Assembly: GCA_032433595.1 (NCBI GenBank)
Contig: JASWJB010000266.1
Location: 1 to 61,365, forward strand
Origin: Conoideocrella luteorostrata
Lineage: Eukaryota; Ascomycota; Sordariomycetes; Hypocreales; Clavicipitaceae
Length of the DNA: 61,365 nt
Direction: 5' to 3'
Shown: positions 47,127-57,700 of the stretch, piece by piece
How positions within the stretch are numbered: position 1 is the first letter of the stretch
Layout: each line of letters starts with the position of its first letter
Notes under the pieces: generated by a model
What the model saw: the letters and a program-made list of their open reading frames with translations, nothing else
Told to the model about the DNA's origin: nothing
Database searches by the model: none
Position numbers and translations under genes: made by a program

Positions 47127-47648
47127 GTTGTCACGGGCGAGAGGTCCAATGCCGTCTACGGAGACGTCGTGGTCAAAGCAGCCGGAAGGGGTTGTGACGA
47201 GGCTAGAACTTCGGGCCTGGCAGCAAGCACACACACCACACCACTGATAGAGTCGGTTGCCGAGAAGCGAGGGTTGTGAGTAACGTAGAGGGTGCTTTGA
47301 GAAGGATTTGGGGGAAGGTTAGGGTAGGGGATGTATCACAGGATCCTGAAGTCGTTCATTTGTGTGCATCCGTCCGATAAGCAGCACGCTGTCTTAATAT
47401 ACCTGCTGTTGAGCATGTTCACGCACCGTCCAATGGCGGATTCATTGTCCTGAATCAGTACTGTTAGGCTCTTGCTGATTTTACTATTTAAGTCTACCAT
47501 GCCCCCAGATTCCAAACTTCTGGTCTTGCAGAGGTCAAACAAGCAGCAAAAGTATACCAGCTCATGAAGTGCACTCTGGTCTCTCCAAGTCACCCATCAT
47601 CATTTCACTGTCTTTTAAAGCAACTAAACTGAAGCAGCTTTCTGCAGA
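47127..47648. other. Intergenic region carrying the second copy of the duplicated segment
   Basis: About 520 bp upstream of the small gene at 47649. It includes the 47390-47418 block similar to 45092-45120. No gene is recognised. Confidence 0.45.
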
Positions 47649-48030
47649 ATGGATAACGGCAGCGGCAAGGGCAAGGAGAGAGCACATGGCTCTACTCATC
47701 AATCCACTGCTGGCTTTGCAGCGAGCTTTAACGCGGGACAAAAGGTGAATTTATTCCAGATCCCACCCCCCTTAACTCTGTAAAGTATACTTCAATGCTC
47801 ATTTTGTCAAGAACGCCAACGCTGCCCCAGCCGGACGGCACCTAGACAAAAATGACCCGAGGGATTCCATATTGTATCCCTTATTGCCTCGCAAGATGCG
47901 CCGCGACTACGAAAAGAAGTTGAAGAAGAAGGCAGAAGCGAGTGGAAGTCAAGAGGAACCTTCGGACAAGAAGTCTGGGTCTGGGTCTGGGTCTGGTTCT
48001 AAAGGCCAAAAGGGTAGCAGTTCCAAGTAG
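47649..48030 (+). CDS. Small Lys-rich protein, unknown function (family member C)
   Basis: Predicted 104-residue protein in two exons, 47649-47744 and 47812-48030, with a 67-bp intron (donor GTGAAT, acceptor TCAAG) between complete codons. It starts MDNGSGKGKERAHGSTHQST and carries DPRDSILYPLLPRKMRRDYE followed by Lys-rich sequence, then a GSGSGS tail ending SSSK. The DPRD...LP.KMRR.YEKK block matches the broken copy at 45362-45840. No known domain or signal peptide; the high Lys content would suit nucleic-acid or acidic-partner binding, which is only inference. The intron is supported by phase and by the motif falling in frame after splicing. Confidence 0.62.
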
Positions 48031-48567
48031 CACCACTAATCTGGCAGTCAGTGGGAAGCGAGTTTGTGGCTTTCGCAGAAGCAGGCAAGTAAGGAGGTCA
48101 GATGCAGGAGAAAGAAGGTTAACTAAGAGATATTTTGTAGTCCAGGGCTCTAAATTCACCTGTATGGCTACAGCTTATCCAGTGGCGGGACTCCTGTCCG
48201 GCTATTGAGTATGCAGCGCTACCGCTTTGTCTAAATAGACCAAAATACTCCTTTCATTCATATATGTCAGTGTTCACTTTTCGGTGCGAGCTTCACACTT
48301 ATCTAGTGGATAGTGATCTCATCAGCGTGCAATCACAACTGTTGAACAGATACCTTTCGCTACAGCCAAGTTTTCCTTATGTAGACCTTTGTGCGTAAGC
48401 TTAGCAACATCCTGGAATTTTAATTGCTCTGTTCTTTGATAGAACAGGAAGTGCAAATTAAACCCATTAACGAGATTTATACACACTCACACAATTCCCA
48501 AGTACGAACCCTAGGGTCCCCGGGGGACTGTTTACTACTCACATTGAGGCCATACACCTCCGCAGCT
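48031..48567. other. Intergenic region
   Basis: About 540 bp between two small genes of the local family. The frame of the next gene is open from 48424 but has no ATG before 48568. Nothing else is recognised. Confidence 0.45.
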
Positions 48568-49290
48568 ATGGGAGAAGACAGATTTTGGTCTTCTGAACAA
48601 ATACAAGGTGCTCAAGACACTCTGGAGCACGGTTTGGATTACTTAAAGGGCCTTCTTGACGAACAAGAACGCCACAAAGACGACCGAGCCCCCGGCACTC
48701 GAGAGGCTCTCAGGCGGACAACGGATGCTCTGGATGTTGGTCGCTCGTACCAACGCAAACCGCGCCACATACCCAAAGTGTACGAGACAACTAGCCTTAG
48801 GACATGTCTCTTTTGGGTTCTGGCAATATATTCTGCGGAGACCGCTGCCAATACTGCCGATTCTGCTGCTGCTGCTCTGGGCCAACAGTCACAGCCGCCG
48901 CTACAACAGAGCCAACAGACCCCTAAATCGCCTCCAACCAATCGACCGCCAGATTCTCCAGCTTGTGACAAAACCGGTACAATGGTGGATACTCGAAAGC
49001 GGCGTCCCTCAAAGGCACTCAGCTGGGGCGCAAAAACGATGCTCCATGCCGTACCCCCCGATATGCGAAGGCAGTTTGAAGAGAAGCGGCAGCCCGCGTA
49101 CAAGAGTGAAGAGCTCTCTGGGAGATCGTCGTCAAGAAAATCAAACATAGTCATGGGTATGGCAGCATTGGTTCTATCAGCCACGGGACCATCAATATTC
49201 AGTGCTGATTCGAGCAGTCGGAGCAGTCGCAAATCTACCAAGCACAGAGCTAGTCGCCACAGCTCAAGAAGCCACGAGCCGAAGCACTAA
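48568..49290 (+). CDS. Ser/Arg-rich protein, unknown function (family member D)
   Basis: A 240-residue single-exon frame with the first ATG at 48568 (MGEDRFWSSEQIQGAQDTLE). The N-terminal 70 residues look helical and charged; the middle is Gln/Pro-rich (QQSQPPLQQSQQTPKSPPTN); then comes LSWGAKTMLHAVPPDMRRQF followed by EEKRQ, matching the P..MRR.[YF]E[KE]K motif of the neighbouring small genes. The tail is Ser/Arg/His-rich. A hydrophobic stretch (SNIVMGMAALVLSATGPSIF) could be a weak membrane or buried helix. No known domain. Last gene of the local family; same strand as those at 46764 and 47649. Confidence 0.65.
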   Translation: MGEDRFWSSEQIQGAQDTLEHGLDYLKGLLDEQERHKDDRAPGTREALRRTTDALDVGRSYQRKPRHIPKVYETTSLRTCLFWVLAIYSAETAANTADSAAAALGQQSQPPLQQSQQTPKSPPTNRPPDSPACDKTGTMVDTRKRRPSKALSWGAKTMLHAVPPDMRRQFEEKRQPAYKSEELSGRSSSRKSNIVMGMAALVLSATGPSIFSADSSSRSSRKSTKHRASRHSSRSHEPKH

Positions 49291-51156
49291 TAGGGCGGCT
49301 ATCGAGACTCGGATTCATACAAGACGCGGCATTGTAGTCACGAGAAGCGGAATACGCCATGGACACGAGATAAATGAAGGCACAGACCTCCTCTTTCAAT
49401 GTTGAATTGAGATCAAGATTAACGAGCATGTCCCCTTGCCCGGTGCAAGGAGCAGAAAGAAGGGGTCAGGACTAATAAATGCATCACAGCTCCAGAGTGC
49501 CATAAAGCTGTAACGATGAAGAAAATATTATTAATATCATTTTATGCCTGTTTGCGAACCCAATAGATGTTGTAGAGCGATCGAATGGCTACGCCTTTGT
49601 TCACGGCACCCAGCAGCCATCAGCAAGAAGAGTGCTTCGCTATCCAATACCGCACTTTAGACTAGTTCACAGACCTGTTCACATACTGGTTCACGTATTT
49701 TCTTTTTTTGTCGTGGATTTGTTCATAACGCTTCCGTTGTTGTATTACTAGTTCACGTAAGTACGCACCGATTGTAGTGTCAGATCAGCTGAACGACAGC
49801 ACAGACTGTACATATGCTGGTGAGGAATGCCAATTGATCGTAAGTAAAGGAGATGCTCATCCATTGGTGCTCTCCAATGCAATAGCCGCGTCAGTTTAAT
49901 TACGATACTGAATGGGGAATGATTACAACCCGTTCAAGAAGCGCCGCCAGAGTAGTACGCGACTCCCGTGCTTTAGGGTCTCAGAGTTGTCTCCCTCCAA
50001 GTCTCAGACAAGCAAGCTGTTGTATGCGTGGTTGTGGATCTCGGCTCGTCTCGCCAGTCGCTTACGCGGACAACAGTGGAGTTTGTCTCAACTTACTCAC
50101 TTGTGCCTGGCTAGAGTTAGTTCACTGTTGCAACTGCGTACAATGTGTTTCTGTACAACTTGCCGTACATTACGGTTCAGCGCGCCGAACGAATGAGTAC
50201 CTACCTTATTCTGACGAGCGACGTCATGTTACATCATCACCCATTCATATCTATGCCTACATCTAGGAGTAGAATAGCCTGGCGAGGAAAATGGGTAAAA
50301 CTTCTCGTCTCTTCTATTTTAGCATAGCGATATCCTCTACGCGCAACTCGCTAATCCTATCCTACACGACGCTATAGTGCCTCCTGGTACACCCACCGGG
50401 TATACATGACTGGTCTTGCATGCAAAGACGCATCGGCAAAATACACCTCTTATATACAAAATCCCAATGCGGACTTCTCGCCCAAATAACTCTTCACCTC
50501 GTCAGTATACTTTCCCATCAATCCCAAACGATCCAATGGCCGTAGCAAAGAGCCTCCCTAGCAAACGCCAAAGCATGAGTCCGAAACGCGTCCGGGCTCA
50601 GTAGAAGCATCAGAAAAAGAGAAAAAAAAAAACAGAAGAAAATTAGGGCCGTGAATGAAAAAGGAAAGAAGCCGGGTCGTTTGGTCCCCCAAACGCTGTT
50701 TTCACAAATACATCGTCTCAAAAGTAATATCCATGATGTGATACGAGGGACAGCCCCCGCTTCAGATTTTGACTTCGGCTGTCAGATGGGGCTGTCTCCA
50801 GCGGATTGAATTACCATTAAAAACCATCCGAACGAAATCAACAACAAAAAAGCTCGTATATATAATGAATCAAAGGGCTATGCAATTCGTGCATTGAGGG
50901 GCATAAAACAGCATGTCGATGAAGGACTGGTTCCTCATAAGCTGCGGGGCGTTGAAGACAATTAAATTATTGAAATGTTGTGATATATGGACGCAAGGGA
51001 AGAAATCAAGTGGTGTGCTGAAATTGTTGAAATACAGTGCATGGTGTGAATGAAAGTCGGCGCGGCATGATTCTTAAACGAGAATTCCAAATGCAGAAAT
51101 AAGTTCACAATGACTTAAGTCTGCAGTCATTTGATGCCTTGCTAAGAGGCATTGCA
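49291..51156. other. Intergenic region 3' of the small-gene family
   Basis: About 1.87 kb, with the 3' end of the C2H2 gene at the right side. A segment near 50387-50408 (GCCTCCTGGTACACCCACCG) resembles 44901-44925 (GCCGCCTCCTGGAACACCCA), hinting at an old duplicated flank. No gene is recognised. Confidence 0.4.
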
Positions 51157-53088
51157 TTACGCTGAGGTGACCCTAGGGTCATAAGAATACTGAAACAGTG
51201 TTCCCCAATCCGTCTGCTGGCTACCGCCTTGCTGTTGCGGTTGCTCGGAGCCGCTTGTGATGCCACCCATAAGATTTGGCCACTCTCGAAAGGCCTCATT
51301 AGCCACGGCCAGGTCATAATCCATCATGGAATCACCGGCGGAGTTGCCGGAACTTGATGTAGAATGTTGCATTTCGAGCTTCTCCATTGGTGAGCTGGCA
51401 GCTCCGAGAGGCGACTGCGATGCGGTCAACGGTGATTGGGATGACGAGTCTGAAGATGGTCCACCTTGGGTTGGAAATGACTGCGGCGGAACAAACACGG
51501 GTCCACGGAAAGAAGGAACAAATGCACTCTGATTGTTCGGGCTCGTCGGGGCCAGCATGGACGCTTGTTGCTGGTGGGCTTGCGACGGCAGAGGAACGAA
51601 TGACGGATGTTGGGGGGGACCCATGGAGCCATGAGCACTGACGAATTGCTGCTGCTGCTGCTGTTGATGTTGCTGCTGCTGTTGATGCTGCTGTTGAGGC
51701 TGCGCTGATGGATCTGGACCAGAAGTCATGATAATATCAGCCAACTCGAACGCCATCTTGGCAACGAGGTTTGCGTCTTCTTCTTGGCCCAAGAAAAACT
51801 CGAGATGGTCTTGTAGTTGTCCAGGGGCCTCGTGCTCCAGAAAGCCTTGGGCTCGTCCGGTTTTGTTTGGGTGCCAACTAAATTGGGGTCTTCTATGAGA
51901 GCATTCAGATTGTTTGCTTTCCACTAGACTCTCCCACGCCTCGTGGACATGGGGCTGATGCAGAAGACCATATATGACACGGGAGTGCATCCATTCGGTC
52001 TTGGTCAGGCCAGATTCAAAATGTCGAGCAACGTGCTCGACGTGACGTTCACGAGCAGGATGCAGCGCAGAGCAGAAACCACATGCCCAGTACTTTCGCT
52101 TTCGAAGATACTTGACAACCTTCTCAGCATGAGGGCAGGTTTTACAGCCGTGGCACTGTTTGTGATGCTGGTTGAATGAGTTGGAGCCCCAAAAGCTTCT
52201 GTTGCAGCCTGGTTCTGGGCACGGATACTTTCTCCAGCGCTCATGGAACTCATCCTCGTGCCGTTTCCAATCATACTTGCGCTTGAAGCTGGTTTCACAA
52301 GACGTGCACCAGTATATGTTTTGTCTGTTGGCGGCGGAAGCTGGTGATCCAATATGGGTGCCATTGATCATGGCCACATTCTGGGTGCCCTGCGGCACTG
52401 TGGGCAAAGGGGCCATGGATCGTGCCGAAGCTGCAGACTGATACGAAAATGTTGATTGAGCAGAATTGGTCGACCATATAGACGCGTGCCCAGAGGAGCC
52501 GGAACTAACTGAAGAAATCGAAATCCTAGGTCGATGTGCGAAAGCCGCGGATGGAGGCAAAAACATGGAAGCATCCATGGCGACTTGTTGACGGTCAATG
52601 CCGCCCATTATGCCGTTTGAATTCGAGCCAAAGGTTGGGGTTGGCGGCCAATGTGCCGACATGTCGTCGGCGAAGGGCTCAGCCTTGATGTCGCCTGATG
52701 GTACTCCCACTGTTGAGGAACTCGAAGATGAATCCACCGTAGCAGGGGACAGTGACTGATTAGACATGGCGGCAGGCGGAGGCGGCGGAGGTGGGCATTG
52801 AGGAGGAGGTGGTGGTGGCGCATGTTGAGGAGCGAGCGACTGAGGTTGAGATGAAGCGAATGTTGAAGTTTGAGTATTAAGCTGTAGCGACAGGCTATCG
52901 TCGACCCATTGATGGAGAATTTCCCTAGAGATACCAGAGTCAATCATGTGCTGAAGATGCTTGCGAGCTTCTGTCAGCACATTCTGCGGCGAAGTGTCAG
53001 CCGACGGCGAAGAGGCCGCCGTGGGCGTTGCCGTGGATGGCAACGGCAACTGCCGCTGAAACTGGTTGTGGTTTTGACTCTGGTCCAT
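51157..53088 (-). CDS. C2H2 zinc-finger transcription factor with poly-Gln and poly-Pro tracts
   Basis: A 643-residue single-exon protein with ATG at 53088 (MDQSQNHNQFQRQLPLPST). The N-terminal half is low complexity with two poly-Pro runs (APPPPPPQCPPPPPPPA). Near residues 260-355 there are three zinc fingers: CTSCETSFKRKYDWKRHEDE with the second His after it, CPEPGCNRSFWGSNSFNQHH, and ACGFCSALHPARERHVEHVA. The arrangement is typical of fungal C2H2 regulators. A following helical region (EWMHSRVIYGLLHQPHVHEA) precedes a His/Gln-repeat tract coded by CAG/CAA/CAT triplets (about 51640-51705) and a Ser/Pro-rich C-terminus. It should be a nuclear DNA-binding regulator; targets are unknown. Downstream low-complexity tracts suggest activation regions. 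Confidence 0.9.
   Translation of the reverse strand: MDQSQNHNQFQRQLPLPSTATPTAASSPSADTSPQNVLTEARKHLQHMIDSGISREILHQWVDDSLSLQLNTQTSTFASSQPQSLAPQHAPPPPPPQCPPPPPPPAAMSNQSLSPATVDSSSSSSTVGVPSGDIKAEPFADDMSAHWPPTPTFGSNSNGIMGGIDRQQVAMDASMFLPPSAAFAHRPRISISSVSSGSSGHASIWSTNSAQSTFSYQSAASARSMAPLPTVPQGTQNVAMINGTHIGSPASAANRQNIYWCTSCETSFKRKYDWKRHEDEFHERWRKYPCPEPGCNRSFWGSNSFNQHHKQCHGCKTCPHAEKVVKYLRKRKYWACGFCSALHPARERHVEHVARHFESGLTKTEWMHSRVIYGLLHQPHVHEAWESLVESKQSECSHRRPQFSWHPNKTGRAQGFLEHEAPGQLQDHLEFFLGQEEDANLVAKMAFELADIIMTSGPDPSAQPQQQHQQQQQHQQQQQQQFVSAHGSMGPPQHPSFVPLPSQAHQQQASMLAPTSPNNQSAFVPSFRGPVFVPPQSFPTQGGPSSDSSSQSPLTASQSPLGAASSPMEKLEMQHSTSSSGNSAGDSMMDYDLAVANEAFREWPNLMGGITSGSEQPQQQGGSQQTDWGTLFQYSYDPRVTSA
51640..51705. 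repeat. CAG/CAA/CAT triplet repeat coding for Gln/His
   Basis: Interrupted CTG/TTG/ATG triplets on the plus strand, read as poly-Gln with His spacers by the minus-strand C2H2 gene. Likely length-variable. Confidence 0.85.
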
Positions 53089-53705
53089 GGTACTACCTCA
53101 CATCGAGGGTAATCGACGATGATGGAAGATGGTGACGGTGCACCTCTACGACAACGACGAGCGTTGGGGAATTGTCGGGGAGGGGATCAATTGGCGCAAT
53201 TGTCGTTAGTCGTAGTGATGTGTCTTGGCTGGTCGATGTGGGCGAGTCCAGTCGAAAGGCGTCGGCGACGGACGAAGAAGAGCAAGAGAAGGACGGGATG
53301 TCGGAGGAGGGAGGGGAGGGGATGAATTAAAGCCCAAGTCCCGGCTTCAAAACACAAGGGACGATCCTGTGCGTCCTGGCTCTCCGAATGGAAGGGGAAA
53401 TGGAAACTGGAAATGGAGATGGAAATGGGCATGGGTAAGTATGGAGTGCTCCGTACCGTATTGAGCACCAGCAGACTAGCACAGCGCAGCGCAGCACAGT
53501 ACAGCACAAGAAAAGAACCAGGTTTCTTGTTAAGCAGACTCCGTGCCAGGTACCCTGTTATCAAAAGACTTTGTCGATGTCTTGCTGGGGGGAGCAATCG
53601 CGCGTAAATATTATTATTAGTACTCCGTCCAAGGGGGGCGTCGGGGATGGTGTCAGGGTGTCGGGGTGTCGGGGCGTGGAAATTGGGGGGGGTAGCACTA
53701 GTCAA

Positions 53706-53738
53706 TCAGCCAGCCATTCAGCCAGCCAGCCAGCCAGA
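53706..53738. repeat. CAGC tetranucleotide repeat
   Basis: Imperfect repeats of CAGC (cagccagccattcagccagc, then further units), followed by GAGA. Confidence 0.85.
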
Positions 53739-53970
53739 GAGAGGCAGACATGGCTGGCTCGCCTTGCTCATCAATCAGCAATTCATCCCGTGCGCCGATA
53801 AGTGGACGGCCTACGATACTTGAGGGCGGTGCCTGGGTCGAATCACTATTTACAGTCCAATGCTTCCGTACCGGGTGCGGAGAATAGAGATACGATAATC
53901 CAATGGTTTTGCAATCATATGGTAGCTGGCTTGCAAAATAAATTGGAATCAGGGTTGGATTTGCTGCTAC

Positions 53971-54725
53971 AGTACGGAGTACTCCGCAATGTATTTAAAC
54001 AAGACCATTTCAGAGCAGTCGGCCCAACAGGGCGTGCGTCATTGCCGAAAGCCCGCAGCCATGTTTCACGGGTCGAAGCGTGTCTTCCAACTATTTTATC
54101 ATACTAGTAGTATCTGCTTATACAGTACTCCGTACTCCGTAGCTGGATTCACTTACAGTACGGAGTAGGTATAGTGGGCTTTTTTTCACCTTTCAATTTT
54201 TCCCTTTTTATCCTCGTCTTGATGCAGTTACTGGTTGAACCTTACCTGCCACGCTCCGTGCGAGTGCACTAATTTGCATATGAAGTACTCCGCACTCCGT
54301 ACAGCATGGGATGATCTCATCGGCCGCCCCAAGCATGAACTGCACAGTCTGGAAGTCCCTACGGAGTCCAGTATAGTGTAAAGCACAATGCCTACTCTGT
54401 ACTCCGTACTCCTTGCTGTAGTAAATCAAATTTTTGTGTAGTAAATCCAAATCTTGCACGCCTGACTCTGACAAGTTTCCTGGGGGGCCACAAGTCCAGG
54501 CCAGACCAGGCCCCGGCCAGGAGAAGGAAATTGGTCAAGGATTGAGGAAAAGGCCCCAGCGTTCGGTTTGGAGGTGGTGCCTGGACATCCACGACGGAGT
54601 ACCACAATTGTGCTGCATTTGTACGGAGTCAAGGGGCAGTAAGCACGGAGCATGTACGGAGTATACAGTAAAGTACTAATGCCAATACTAATACTAATAC
54701 TGGTACTCCGTACTCCGTACAATCT
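53971..54725. repeat. Cluster of TACGGAGTA/TACTCCGTA motifs
   Basis: More than ten exact or near copies on both strands, several fused head to head into the palindrome TACGGAGTACTCCG or in tandem (GTACTCCGTACTCCGTAC near 54126 and 54702). Single copies are scattered over the whole window, mostly in intergenic DNA. Confidence 0.8.
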
Positions 54726-57700
54726 GCCGCCTACACACTGCAGGACCCAAGCCCAGCTACACAGGCACCAGCAAGTTACACACGCGGGGCTGGTGTGGGA
54801 CAGAGGAGCCAGGCTTGCACAGGCCCAGATTGGAAGAACATGCGGGCAAGGGTCTGCTCAATACGATCAAATCAATATTGTACGGTATAGGCCAGAAAGC
54901 CGACATTGAGAGTGAGGCTGATGAGAGGCAACTCCGTCATAGTACCAAGTATCGCGCAACAGTCTGTCCTGTCCGCCTTCCCGCTCCGTATTGAATTGTA
55001 CGTACCGCGCGATGATGATCAATAATCCACCATGTTCGGCCACAAACACAATATGTTCCCGATGTCACTCGGGATCATGCTGCTCCACAAGTACCAGAGG
55101 CCGCCGTTGCCCAGACTACGTATTTGACTACTTGGCCAAGGCATGACAATACAGTAGTCTATTAAAAGGTGCTGCTGCTTGAGCCGTCGTTTCGGCTCTC
55201 GTGTGAGGGAACGAACATTCGCCTCACTCGATTGTGCAAAGCGCGGAATGCGGTCCTCCGTACTGTGTGCAGCACTCCGTACGTAACTATTGTTTGTGCA
55301 ACAACACCTCTTCTGCCTGCACATGTGGAGCTCCGTCACTACTCAAAGCGCAAATGATTAGCCACGATACGCTTCGGTCATGCATGGCCGGCACGGGCAT
55401 GGCGAGCCTGCTGCATCAGATCGTACGTGCATTGGTCGCCCTTACTCCTCCGTGTGCGCCAAGCAGGCCAAGCAAGACTGCACCAACTAAGTTATACTGT
55501 TAAATGCACTGAGCAAGCAAGAGCTTCTTGTCCGCCGATGGGTCTGCGTTATTAGCCAGGTCTGTGCTAAGCCGGAGTTAGGAAATCCAGAAGCACAAGG
55601 ATCCCCAAGCTGCCTGGAACCCCTGTCCCTTAGCGCAGAAAGCCCACAAGCCCATGGTCTTTTCGTCCTGGTGCCTGACGAGCAGTGGGGAACCGCTGTT
55701 CCGAAGAACCAACAGCATTTCAATTTGACTGATGTAGGAGTCAAGTGGTGTAGACATGTGTGTACTATATTGCACTACAGAGGTACGTGCCTGTGTGAAG
55801 GCTGCGGCCCCCCTCCCCCCACCCAAAACCCGTCTCCCAGTCGGCAAGCCGGGCTCAGAGTTTTGGACATGGAGCCTCGGGATACATCGCCTGCAGCCCA
55901 GCCACCAGGGGCAGTGGTCAGAAACTGGGGTGGCTGAGGACGGAGCAGGTACCGAGGATTTGACCACCCAAAATTCAAGGCAAAGGAGGACGGAGTACGG
56001 AGCACAAGTACAAGTGGTTGTGAATTAACAACTCCTAGCCCAGTTTGGTTGCTGTATTGTTGCGGTGCGGAGTACGGAGTACATGCGCGGCAAATCCAAC
56101 TCCCCTGCCAGGTTGTAACTTACAAGCAGTTTCGGGAACATTAATTCAGACGCTGCCGATACGCACAGCATTGCATTGGCCTTCGACGGCCAGTTCCGCT
56201 TCGGAACGCTCCATGGCATCCCGTCAGCTGTGCCAAAGCCATGGAACTCCGTATAGCACCCCATGATAGCGTTGCAGCCGTTCCTGACGCAGTCGGTTTG
56301 CTGGCACAATTAAATGGTCTCAAACCTAAGAAATGCAGAGGAATAAGGAGTCTTGTAGTAAACACGACCCTCACAGGACCGAATCTATTGTCGTCGCTAT
56401 AAGACCAAGCGGCAACCCAAAATGTTATTCTCGCAGCGCCATGGTAAGGTCAGCACATGCATGAGCTAGGTCAGGAACAAGGCAATTCGATTTCCATGGC
56501 AACATTCGACTCCTCCGTTCCTTACGAGACACATTGCTGGAGTCGAGGTCCATTGTGTTCAAGTCGGATCATGCATGGTACAGCATCGACGTAGACCCAG
56601 TTCGCCCGAGTTTTTCTGCCAACCTGCTGAGCGAATGGACTCGGACTTCAACTCTAGAGACTTAGAGCGCTCGGCACCGGTCTGGTCAAGTCAATTCGTG
56701 AACGGCGATTCTGCCTGTATATTGCATCGACTCCTCTTGGCATGCGAGTTCAGCTGGTAACAAGGATTGCACTCCGCGGATTTACTATACTATAGGCATA
56801 ATGCCTGCCTCTTGCACTATTCCTCTAATGTCGTTAATTGGTTTGGCGCCCATTGTTCTTTTTTCGTGGCAAAGCTCTGTACCCCACCTTTCGCTGCGCA
56901 ACACATCTTCGTCAGTCCTGGCTCAATGAAGGCGTTTCTACACACCAAGGGCCGGTACACAAGTGTGCACACGTGAATGCCGGAGTGTGCTCGCTTCCTC
57001 CGCCAGAATTCACAGCTCCATGTCATATGACACATCTGCATATCAGCATGGTAAGTTGCAATTGCCAGCCTAGGAATCTATTGCAGAGTCGAGACCAATG
57101 GCCAGGACCGCAAAAGTTGCTTGACATGATTGCACAACACAACCAAGCGCATCATAGTGTTAGACTCGAGCCCCACACTATGACCAGTTGGCTGCCAGTC
57201 AAATGACCGATCCGCTACGTACCAGCAGCTGTCAAGTGCAAGGTCGTCCTTGCTGAAGATGATAATGTAATAAAATCACTGTACATTCTTTCATTGCCTG
57301 AATCAATCGGTTAAGGTTATCAAGACATCAAGACCCCTTTGAATACGGCATGTGTGTCATATCACGCAACATTCGACTCTGTTGAAAATCCACATGACGT
57401 TATTTTGTGAACTAGCCCACTTCCTGGCCTTATGCGCTATCCTGTCAAGAGTTGTCAACATGTTCCAACAGTTTAGGCTACAACTCTACAGCGACCACCC
57501 TGTATAAGCAAAATGTCAGCGCCAACATGCACAACGCAACAGGACATGTCGGCAATTCAAACTCCTCAACCAGGCACTCTGCCCAAAACACCCATATCAG
57601 CATTGAAATGCAAATGCCTCCAACAACATCGGTGTGCGCGACCTTCCATTTGCGACGGCAGCGCGAGGCGGTTATGTCCGTGCTTGGGCTATACAATTCA

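Noticed and set aside
48639..49241. 200-codon minus-strand frame
   Set aside because: Antisense shadow of the Ser/Arg-rich gene at 48568; its composition is explained by the sense strand.
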